Source: a virus
Virus record (IMG/VR): IMGVR_UViG_3300025120_000738
Location: 1 to 20,333 of that record
DNA length: 20,333 bases
Strand: one strand, 5' to 3'
Shown here: piece by piece, positions 1-6,565 of the stretch
Layout: each line of letters opens with the position of its first letter
How positions within the stretch are numbered: position 1 is the stretch's first letter
Position numbers and translations under genes: made by a program
Notes under the pieces: generated by a model
What the model saw: only the letters and a program-made list of their open reading frames with translations
Told to the model about the DNA's origin: nothing
The model's database searches: none

Positions 1-53
1 GGACTACCCTGGGGAATCGCGGCGAACTGCTGCGTTATATATAGGGTGTCAGA

Positions 54-70
54 TATTTTTACCAAAAATA
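54..70. repeat. Short perfect inverted repeat next to the terminator
   Basis: TATTTTT-ACC-AAAAATA, 7-bp arms with a 3-base centre. Its right arm is the T-tract of the terminator at 64-103. It may only be a consequence of A/T tracts; no gene is seen in positions 1-148. Confidence 0.4.
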
Positions 71-103
71 GAACAGGGCCCCTAGCGTTAACTAAGAGCC
101 CTG
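64..103 (-). terminator. Intrinsic terminator after the 72-aa gene
   Basis: On the minus strand CAGGGCTCTTAG (103-92) pairs over 12 bp (two G-U) with CTAGGGGCCCTG (85-74) around a 6-base loop, extendable by two G-U pairs, followed by TTCTATTTTT. It ends the unit of the 72-aa gene and any late read-through. Confidence 0.82.
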
Positions 104-148
104 CCTAATGGAACAACGAATGCAAAAGAAGCATTAAGAGACCGACCG

Positions 149-367
149 TCAGTCATCTGAAAGTGGACCGAAGTCGATCTCGAAGCAATTAATACCAGAA
201 CCAAAGCTATCGTCAATAGCATTCTTTGCGACACTGACGAGTCCTTTGGCGGCAAAGTGATTATCAAAGACGATCTTACAGCTGTGCTTGGAGTCGGCCA
301 CCAGGATCACGTAGTTTTCAAAATGTTCTCCTAGGATAGCAGTGACGCTTTGTAAATCTTTGGCCAT
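149..367 (-). CDS. 72-aa protein of unknown function
   Basis: Reads MAKDLQSVTAILGEHFENYV, then ILVADSKHSCKIVFDNHFAA and KGLVSVAKNAIDDSFGSGIN, ending in an acidic tail (EIDFGPLSDD). It looks like a compact alpha/beta protein, with a beta segment YVILVAD and a helix KGLVSVAKNAID. I do not recognise a function; small HFENYVI...-type proteins occur in other phages to my recollection. It stands apart from the late operon, with its own sigma70-like promoter, repeats in its leader and a terminator 46 bases after the stop, so it appears to be a single-gene unit, possibly expressed early by host polymerase. Confidence 0.7.
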   Translation of the reverse strand: MAKDLQSVTAILGEHFENYVILVADSKHSCKIVFDNHFAAKGLVSVAKNAIDDSFGSGINCFEIDFGPLSDD

Positions 368-371
368 GGTT

Positions 372-415
372 ACTTAGAGTTAACTTAGAGTTAACTATAG
401 ACTAACTTTAGTGTA
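372..415. repeat. Four 11-bp tandem repeats
   Basis: On the plus strand four consecutive 11-mers: ACTTAGAGTTA, ACTTAGAGTTA, ACTATAGACTA, ACTTTAGTGTA. The first two are identical; the others share ACT at the start and A at the end and match in part. They lie in the leader of the 72-aa gene, ending five bases before its ATG. An 11-bp period is close to one helical turn, so a protein could bind on one face. Confidence 0.65.
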
Positions 416-455
416 ATATTCAATATTATTATCACTAACTACTTACTTTAGTTAA

Positions 456-472
456 CCTATAGTTACTATAGG
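456..472. promoter_or_regulatory. Perfect dyad overlapping the -10 element (operator candidate)
   Basis: CCTATAG-TTA-CTATAGG reads the same on both strands apart from the 3-base centre (7-bp arms). It covers the -10 hexamer and the expected transcription start of the sigma70 promoter, a common position for repressor operators. The same 8-mer AGTAACTA (minus strand) recurs at 15715-15708 upstream of the capsid gene. Confidence 0.5.
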
Positions 473-494
473 GGGACATTTCTACCCTTGTCAA
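465..494 (-). promoter_or_regulatory. Near-consensus sigma70 promoter
   Basis: On the minus strand, TTGACA (494-489) is followed after 18 bases by TATAGT (470-465), a perfect -35 and a 5/6 -10. Transcription would start near 458 and read leftwards into the 72-aa gene with a leader of about 90 bases. It is the only such pair noticed in the window. Confidence 0.7.
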
Positions 495-598
495 TACAGT
501 ATTTCCCCCATCCATATAAAATCATCGGTTTTTTGTTCTTACATTAGTTAATATCGCTTATTGTTTTACCTATGGTCCTACAATATAGGCGGTACGAA

Positions 599-2266
599 TT
601 ACCAAGTGAGAATATTGGCGCCCCCACGCCGGATCTTAAAGTAAGCCTCAGCGTGTTTCTGGAGCTCTTTTCGTATATCGTCGTCTTTTCGCTCTAGGAT
701 GCGTTCTGACGCGTCTTGGGCCATTTGCTGACTCCAGTAACCAACAGCCATCGAAAGCGCGTCTAAGCGGTCGTCATGGGTCACAGCGCCACGATCTCGT
801 GTTATACGTGTTAGCTGGTAGATCAACTGGTATTTTAGAGCGTGGTCTTTAGGATACACCTGGCTAGTCTCGTAGTCGTTCTGGATGACCTTAGGATCAA
901 CCACCAGCTTATGCCCAGTCATCACTGGCTCTAGTGTATCGATTATACGTTTTTCTTTCTGTGTGCTGTGTCTCACCTCTTCGATTGTGCAAGCGTGGAC
1001 TTTGCGCAACACCGGTTTAAGCAATTCGACAAACATACCGTCACCAAAGTTAGACTCAACGACGATCTCGTTGACCTTGTGTTCTTTGGCGGTCATAGAG
1101 AGAAACTTAAGGGTTTCCTCAGAGTATCCTCCTTGGACTCCCCCAGCCGCTGTGACATAAAGATACCCGTTGAGCATCTTGACTACCGCGTAGCCTGTCT
1201 CGTCTTTGCCTCGTCCTGACGGGTCGATAGACATAACGGTCCCTGTGTATTCTATGTGTTTACCCAGGGTCTTCATAGGCCGGTAGAACCTATCGCCAGT
1301 CATGCCGACATTAGGGATCGATCCGTCCCACTCTAGGTCCGGGTCTTTGGCCCACACTAGTCTCTCTGGGGCAAGCTCAGTGTCCAACGACATCACAATC
1401 AGATCCGAGATCTTGAGTGGATACTTTTCGACGTCACTGAGGTTAGAATCGAGCATAAACTGAAGGGCGTAACCTGCAGACCCATAGGATACTTTACGTT
1501 CAGCAAGGTCTACGTCAGAGAACCGTAGTGGCTCTGTTGACTTTCCTTTATTATCAATATTAATACAACACTCAGCGATGTGACCATCGTATCGCTTCAT
1601 GTTCTGGTCTGGGGTAACATACTGCGCAGGCCAGATGCGTGTCTGGTAGCCCCGCTCAGTTAGCTGTCTGTATATCGTGTCTTCGCACTGCGGTGTTCCT
1701 AGAAAGATTACTTTTGCGTCATCGAGGGGCTTAATGATCGCATCGAACTCTTTGACTTGTTCTCCGAGCTTGTCTCGCATCATCTGGGTTGCCGAGTTGT
1801 TTGGCACCTCGACGTCATCAGCGACGATAATGTCAGCACGAGACCCTGTCAGTTGAGATGTGATACCCAGCGACTTAACCGACGGGGCGTGTGACGCTGG
1901 TGCTGGTCCGACGTCAAACGAGATCTTGGAGAACCGTTGTTTGTCTTGGGGTATAAGATGCTTAAGGAGTGGCATCTCATGGATAAGCCTAAGAGTAAAA
2001 GTTGAGAAGTCATCTGCTCTAGTTTTTGAAGCAGAGACAACAAGTATGTTCTTTGAGGGATCGAGCAGCAACTGGTGGACAACATAAGCAGAGCAAATCC
2101 AGCTTTTACCGACGCCGCGAAAGCCTTGGATAACTGCTCGTTTATCTCCGTGCTGCATGTAATCCGCGATTTCATACTGTATTTGAGTTGGTTCAGGTAG
2201 GTTAAGTTGTTTCCACACTAGGTAGAGGAAGTTCCTGAAGTCTTTGAGTTGCCTTAGGTCAGCCAT
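599..2266 (-). CDS. Large terminase subunit (DNA maturase B), T7 gp19-like
   Basis: 555 aa (T7 gp19 is 586). ATPase half: Walker A GFRGVGKS at 48-55, Walker B IIVADDVE at 146-153, and VIFLGTPQ at 186-193 as the coupling motif. Nuclease half: Asp348 in MSIDPSGRGKDETG, Glu404 in IVVESNFGDG and Asp498/Asp499/Asp502 in THDDRLDALSMAVGYW, the RNase H-like metal residues. It pumps DNA through the portal and cuts concatemers. The start overlaps the HNH gene end by eight bases. Its TAA is followed by 231 non-coding bases with no convincing terminator directly after it. Confidence 0.97.
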   Translation of the reverse strand: MADLRQLKDFRNFLYLVWKQLNLPEPTQIQYEIADYMQHGDKRAVIQGFRGVGKSWICSAYVVHQLLLDPSKNILVVSASKTRADDFSTFTLRLIHEMPLLKHLIPQDKQRFSKISFDVGPAPASHAPSVKSLGITSQLTGSRADIIVADDVEVPNNSATQMMRDKLGEQVKEFDAIIKPLDDAKVIFLGTPQCEDTIYRQLTERGYQTRIWPAQYVTPDQNMKRYDGHIAECCINIDNKGKSTEPLRFSDVDLAERKVSYGSAGYALQFMLDSNLSDVEKYPLKISDLIVMSLDTELAPERLVWAKDPDLEWDGSIPNVGMTGDRFYRPMKTLGKHIEYTGTVMSIDPSGRGKDETGYAVVKMLNGYLYVTAAGGVQGGYSEETLKFLSMTAKEHKVNEIVVESNFGDGMFVELLKPVLRKVHACTIEEVRHSTQKEKRIIDTLEPVMTGHKLVVDPKVIQNDYETSQVYPKDHALKYQLIYQLTRITRDRGAVTHDDRLDALSMAVGYWSQQMAQDASERILERKDDDIRKELQKHAEAYFKIRRGGANILTW

Positions 2267-2483
2267 TTCGTGATCTGTTTTGGCTTTTCTTTTGGAGCCT
2301 TAGGTTCGACGCAGCGTTGTTCTTAGGGTTGCGGTCTTTGTGATCGACGTCGCGCCCTTTGATTTTGCTTAGCCCCAACTTGCGCGCCATGAGTCTCCGT
2401 GCGGCATTGCGTCCGGCTCGTCGTTTCTTTTGGTCCGTCTTAGCGTGGTAGTTAGCGTATTCGCTCTTGTAGTTTCTACTCAT
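2259..2483 (-). CDS. Small HNH-type protein between the terminase subunits
   Basis: 74 aa, very basic. The C-terminal half has GRDVDHKDRNPKNNAASNLR, with Asp47-His48, Asn56 and Asn60 matching the central part of HNH nucleases (DH..N..NN...NL), followed by KKSQNRSRNG. The upstream half (KKRRAGRNAARRLMARKLGL) is a basic helix without the CxxC zinc ligands of larger HNH enzymes, so catalytic competence is uncertain. It overlaps TerS by eight bases and TerL by eight bases, so it is co-translated with both. HNH proteins assist terminase cleavage in HK97-type phages; a similar role here is inference. T7 itself has no gene at this place between gp18 and gp19 of this type (it has Rz/Rz1 there). Confidence 0.75.
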   Translation of the reverse strand: MSRNYKSEYANYHAKTDQKKRRAGRNAARRLMARKLGLSKIKGRDVDHKDRNPKNNAASNLRLQKKSQNRSRNG

Positions 2484-2712
2484 TGGACGCCATGTTTACA
2501 ATTCGGTCTACGTTATCGTCGTGGAACGGTAAGGCGTTGACTAGTTCGTGGAGTGGTGAGCTTTCGGTGACCACGGCGGACACGTTGTTGTCCTTGAGGA
2601 ACTGTCTGACCGTCGATAGGTCAGCCGTGGTGGCCTCTCCTGATTTGACCCTGAGTAAAAACTCTTCGATCAATAGGTCCTGTAGTTCATATAGTTTATC
2701 TGAGCGGTCCAT
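2476..2712 (-). CDS. Small terminase subunit (DNA maturase A), T7 gp18-like
   Basis: 78 aa from the ATG at 2712 (T7 gp18 is 89). The ATG is preceded by AAGGA at suitable spacing, one of the clearest SD sites in the window; a TTG 11 codons upstream (2745) is less likely because it lies inside the holin-like gene. The sequence MDRSDKLYELQDLLIEEFLL then RVKSGEATTADLSTVRQFLK matches the phage TerS pattern L..RV.SGEAT..DL...RQFLKDN, a helical DNA-recognition unit that forms a ring next to the motor. The stop overlaps the HNH gene start by eight bases. Confidence 0.85.
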   Translation of the reverse strand: MDRSDKLYELQDLLIEEFLLRVKSGEATTADLSTVRQFLKDNNVSAVVTESSPLHELVNALPFHDDNVDRIVNMASNE

Positions 2713-2713
2713 A

Positions 2714-2863
2714 TTATTTAATTTCCTTAATGATTTTGATAGCAAGGTAAGTCAGGGTTGCCAGTCCTACACAGATAGCAACAACATCATTAACACTCTC
2801 AAGGGTAAGTGTCCCGAGGAGTCCTGTGAATCCAATGAATGATGGCATGTATGAAGAGTTCAT
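2714..2863 (-). CDS. 49-aa holin-like protein (T7 gp17.5 position)
   Basis: Reads MNSSYMPSFIGFTGLLGTLT, then LESVNDVVAICVGLATLTYL and AIKIIKEIK. One strong transmembrane helix (about residues 26-43) follows a short hydrophobic N-terminus and ends in a Lys-rich tail, the class II holin layout. ESVND..A..VG.ATL.Y...K is a pattern I associate with small holin-like proteins of T7-like marine phages. It starts on TAATG with the gp16-like gene and ends two bases before the small terminase ATG, the same position as T7 holin gp17.5 just before gp18. Its 3' end carries the AAGGA that serves the terminase start. Confidence 0.75.
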   Translation of the reverse strand: MNSSYMPSFIGFTGLLGTLTLESVNDVVAICVGLATLTYLAIKIIKEIK

Positions 2864-5800
2864 TATTGTGTTCTGGCTGCTCGTGCTTTCTGGATCGCTT
2901 CGATCTCGCGCATACGGAGCTCTGGGTTTTCTTGGAGCATTTTTGATTTCGCTACGCCCCTGTAGGCCCTGATCATCCGACGCAACACAACAACTTTAGG
3001 GCTGTCGCTTCCTGTTTCGTCTTTGAGATCTTCTCCAGACAACGCTGCGTATTCCTTGCTTTTAAACATACGCTCTAAACTTTGACGGAGTGTCCGCCCT
3101 CGGATCGTTGAGGTCCCGACGAGCTCTAAGAACCTATCGTAAGCCTGTTGGCCTGTCTCTGGGTTATAATATTCTTTCATATCTAACTCTTCAACACCGG
3201 GCCTCAAGAACCGTGATGGTTGTCTGAAGCCAGACCTAAGGTTAGAAATCTCGTATTCAACTACGTTCTTCGGGTCTTCTTTAATATATAATGGATTAAA
3301 TACACCAGAAGCCCCTCCGCTATTAGGTATCGTCATGACTTCTCCGAGAACATTACGCCTCGGAGGTAAGTTCCCACCAGCAGGTGTCCGTTTGATCATA
3401 CGGTCAATGATACCACGGGCTTCGCGCAGCGGCCTGTCTTCTTCGTAGTTAAGTGACTGGTTGATCACGTTAGGCACAAAGCCTCCGGCGATACTACCTA
3501 GGAACTTTTCTGCGTCGCGCACTGGGTCTTTGAACTTCAAGAAATCAAAGAGGTTATCAAGTCCCTGGACATAAGACTTAGACGTGATGTTGTTTGAGAA
3601 CGCAAGGGCAGCAACGCTAAACACTTTCTCAAGGTCCCCGTCGTCGAGCTCGTTGTATGTCTGTGCTTCGTTGATGTCAGCAACAACGCCGAGAATCGTA
3701 GCGATCGGGTCAAGTCTGTTGTAACTTACCCACTTGTCTCCGACTTTAATTGAATACTGTTGGTTAGCCATCTCCCAGGACTCTCGTTGCTCTTTGTTCT
3801 TAGGGCCATAGCCTGTGATGAGACCTTGGCCTTTACCGCTCTGTAAGAAATACAGCAAAGACGCTGTGGTGGCCACCGAGGTAGCTAGGCGTCCTCGTGT
3901 CTCGGCACGCACTGAAGCGTCCGGGCTTCTAAGCTTGGCCCTAAAGTCTTTACTTAGGACCTGTAGAGATCCAAAGGGAGAACGCGAGATACCGTAGGTC
4001 AACAGGTTCGTCGGTGTGCGCACAAACGGAATCACAAACTTAAGCGTTGGGTGTTGCTGTGTAAGCCTAGACAACATTTTTGACATGCTGTTCTCTGAGT
4101 CCTGTGTGTGCGTGTTGATTTTCGCCATCTGCTCAGCCTTAGCAGTCAAGACGCCACGATCTTTGTAGCTGAGCTTGGTCCCGTCAGGTAAAACAAACGG
4201 CTGCTGGGTAGCCTTTACTATTTCATTATCAATAAAGTTCTGCCGTTCTTCAAACTTTAGATCTTGTTTGTCAGCTTTGATCTCTGCGTCTCGCCTGATG
4301 CCTGCCTCGTTAAAGATCCTTCCGGTCTCAGTGGTGTAACCTTGGACTCTATCTGCGACATACTTTGAAAGCTCTTTGCCTCTAAGTCCTTTCTGAATCG
4401 CTTCAGCCGCTAGTTCTTGTTGCACATAGATACGGTAGTTGAATGCCTTAAAAAACTCATCGCCACCTATAAGACCGCGAGAAGGTAATCTAATGAACTC
4501 TCCAAGGAAATTAAAGGTCCTAGAGAACGCGTTGTCCCCACCAGCCGGAGAATAGCTAATAGCTTTTATCGAGTTCTTCCGGTCGTCGAATAGTTTCGCT
4601 TCGGGTATCGAGATAGCCTCTCCGTGTTTCAACGCACGCCCTGAAAGCTTAAACGCATCGGCTATAGCGTGTGCACTAAACGAATACTGTAGGGTAGCGC
4701 GGGTGAGCGCAAAGTTCCCTGACAGCGCGCTTCCTACTGTTCTCTCTACGGTCCCTACGGCATAAGTTACCGCAGAGCCAATCAAGTTAACTAGTTGTGT
4801 AGTAGGGCCTGAGAGCAAAGAGTTCATCCAGTATTCTTGCACCATGTCCATCATGTTGTTGCCCTGGCTACCCTTAGCTATCTTGTTAATTGCTGCTTCG
4901 ATGTCATCGCCGGACTTAGCGTTAACAATAAGATCCAGAAGCTTTTCGTCGCTTAGTCCTCCAAGACGCTGGTCGCGTAACTTAGCGATGTCCTGTGGGG
5001 TCAGGTTGTCAGGCAGGGGGTCAATCTTCTTGCCTTTGATTTCTTTGAACATGTATTTCCGTTGGAGCATCGCCAGCGAAGCAGTGCGTCCAAACTGTGC
5101 AAACAGGTTCTGTGAGGCATTAGTCAGGTTGAGGAAATGATTCATCTCAGCGAACGCCCTTTCGTATTCGTCGGTTCCCTTAGTAAGGCCACGAGCTTCA
5201 ATAGCGAAGTCATGAGTTTTCCGCGCTAATACATTATTTAATACCTTAATAGCCTTCTGGTCCTTGTTGAACTGATCGGCGTATTGAGCTCCGCTTTCTT
5301 TAAGTTTTTTGAATTCAACCTCAAGGACGTTTTTGTTTCCCCCTAGTATGTCCGACATGTCTCGTCCTTCTTCAAGAATTTCTTTCTCAGAGGTTTTGGC
5401 TCTATACCCTCCTTCCAAAGCATCTAGGTTCTGGTTAGTAGCCAAGCTTCGCACAAGAGGAACTAAGTCACTCTCAGACGACACGAGCCTAACGTTACTA
5501 AGCAACGCTTGTTCTCCGCCTACCGCTATCTTTTTAGCTAGTGTCGTGTTAAGCTTTGTAGCTTTTGCTTCGGCTTCTGCGTCTACTTTCTGTCCGTCTC
5601 TGAGTGGCGTGTTTTCAAAGCCGAGTGATTTCTCTGAGTCAGCGTCGAGCCTAAATTGAAACTCTTGTTGCTCTAAGCCTTCAAACCCACTAGGTTCGTC
5701 AGGCTCGTCTTTAATCTTCTCTGCTTCAATATCAGGCTCCTCTTCGCCTTTGACTTTACTTTCTGAGCGTGGCGCTTCAGGCGATCCTACTTCGTTTGCA

Positions 5801-6522
5801 CCAAACAACTCGTCTTGTGTCATGTCAGATTTTGACATCGCTTCTGCAGTGGCTTCCTCAGGGTCCATCCCTTCGGCCACTAGTCTCCCTCTATTTTTTA
5901 TTAATTTAACACTCTTAAGGAACGGGACTAACAGAGCCGTAGCGCCGATCTCAAGGAACATCCCTTCCAAGACGTTCTTGAAGCGCCCTTCGATTTCATC
6001 TTCGTCCCCGGTAGCCTTAAGATACTCAGTGACCGGATTCTGGAACATTTCATACTGATACAAAAAGTTACTCAATCGTTCTTCTTGTCCGTTGAACGCT
6101 AGGAAGTCTGCACCGACACCAGCCGCGTAGTTCTTAGCGAACGTGGCTTTCTTAGATGTCTTGTTGATAGCCGCCATTTGTTTAGCGGGGAGCGCTTTAC
6201 CCCGGCTCAACTGTTTCGCAACGTCACTCCCAAACATCTTTCGGGCCTTAGCTACCTTACCGACCTTCCCGAGAACGCCTGCAACAGGCACGAACCCAGT
6301 GATAAACTGAGAGATACCTTCTACAATACCACCGGCCATCGTTGAGGACCGCCCAAGCGCCCGCTGGTCGTAGTCTGGTAGAAAATCTCCGGTCGCGTAA
6401 TCTAAGAAGTTGTATACCCCTTGCACTGCGCCCTCGACCCCTCTGAACGGGGCTTTAACAATATCGAGGAACAAGTCGTCTTCTTCTTCGTTTGGAGGCA
6501 TTAAGCTGTCTTCTATGGCCAT
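2863..6522 (-). CDS. Internal virion protein, T7 gp16-like
   Basis: 1219 aa (T7 gp16 is 1318). Identified by position and by segments typical of podoviral gp16 homologues: EYWMNSLLSGPTTQLVNLIG (563-582), LPSRGLIGGDEFFKAFNYRI (679-698) and FVIPFVRTPTNLLTYGI further on. The N-terminus has hydrophobic, Gly-rich helices (AGGIVEGISQFITGFVPVAG) but none of the SLT transglycosylase motifs that open T7 gp16. An acidic, probably disordered stretch spans about 225-300 (GEEEPDIEAEKIKDEPDEP). It would be ejected with DNA and span the host inner membrane. The leader contains AATATTAA; the stop overlaps the holin-like start as TAATG. Confidence 0.88.
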   Translation of the reverse strand: MAIEDSLMPPNEEEDDLFLDIVKAPFRGVEGAVQGVYNFLDYATGDFLPDYDQRALGRSSTMAGGIVEGISQFITGFVPVAGVLGKVGKVAKARKMFGSDVAKQLSRGKALPAKQMAAINKTSKKATFAKNYAAGVGADFLAFNGQEERLSNFLYQYEMFQNPVTEYLKATGDEDEIEGRFKNVLEGMFLEIGATALLVPFLKSVKLIKNRGRLVAEGMDPEEATAEAMSKSDMTQDELFGANEVGSPEAPRSESKVKGEEEPDIEAEKIKDEPDEPSGFEGLEQQEFQFRLDADSEKSLGFENTPLRDGQKVDAEAEAKATKLNTTLAKKIAVGGEQALLSNVRLVSSESDLVPLVRSLATNQNLDALEGGYRAKTSEKEILEEGRDMSDILGGNKNVLEVEFKKLKESGAQYADQFNKDQKAIKVLNNVLARKTHDFAIEARGLTKGTDEYERAFAEMNHFLNLTNASQNLFAQFGRTASLAMLQRKYMFKEIKGKKIDPLPDNLTPQDIAKLRDQRLGGLSDEKLLDLIVNAKSGDDIEAAINKIAKGSQGNNMMDMVQEYWMNSLLSGPTTQLVNLIGSAVTYAVGTVERTVGSALSGNFALTRATLQYSFSAHAIADAFKLSGRALKHGEAISIPEAKLFDDRKNSIKAISYSPAGGDNAFSRTFNFLGEFIRLPSRGLIGGDEFFKAFNYRIYVQQELAAEAIQKGLRGKELSKYVADRVQGYTTETGRIFNEAGIRRDAEIKADKQDLKFEERQNFIDNEIVKATQQPFVLPDGTKLSYKDRGVLTAKAEQMAKINTHTQDSENSMSKMLSRLTQQHPTLKFVIPFVRTPTNLLTYGISRSPFGSLQVLSKDFRAKLRSPDASVRAETRGRLATSVATTASLLYFLQSGKGQGLITGYGPKNKEQRESWEMANQQYSIKVGDKWVSYNRLDPIATILGVVADINEAQTYNELDDGDLEKVFSVAALAFSNNITSKSYVQGLDNLFDFLKFKDPVRDAEKFLGSIAGGFVPNVINQSLNYEEDRPLREARGIIDRMIKRTPAGGNLPPRRNVLGEVMTIPNSGGASGVFNPLYIKEDPKNVVEYEISNLRSGFRQPSRFLRPGVEELDMKEYYNPETGQQAYDRFLELVGTSTIRGRTLRQSLERMFKSKEYAALSGEDLKDETGSDSPKVVVLRRMIRAYRGVAKSKMLQENPELRMREIEAIQKARAARTQ

Positions 6523-6565
6523 AAGTGTGTTGCGTTGTGTTTAATATTATTTTTGAAATTAGACT

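Larger units (their letters stand above)
368..598 (-). promoter_or_regulatory. AT-rich regulatory intergenic region upstream of the 72-aa gene
   Basis: 231 bases without a gene between large terminase and the 72-aa gene. From right to left it contains a near-consensus sigma70 promoter, a perfect dyad on its -10, several GTTAAC and CTATAG elements, and an array of 11-bp repeats ending just before the ATG. It is visibly richer in A/T than its neighbours. It may start a transcription unit using host RNA polymerase, separate from the late operon. Confidence 0.7.

Noticed and set aside
466-478. T7-promoter-like ACTATAGGGGGA on the plus strand, with weaker TATAGGG copies near 41-47 and ATATAGG near 581
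   Set aside because: They point against all genes, the rest of the T7 consensus is missing, and no counterpart is found on the minus strand ahead of capsid or portal. The first is explained by the dyad at 456-472.
1849-2175. 108-codon second minus-strand frame within the large terminase gene
   Set aside because: It is out of frame with a clear TerL, lacks any domain and is best read as a shadow.
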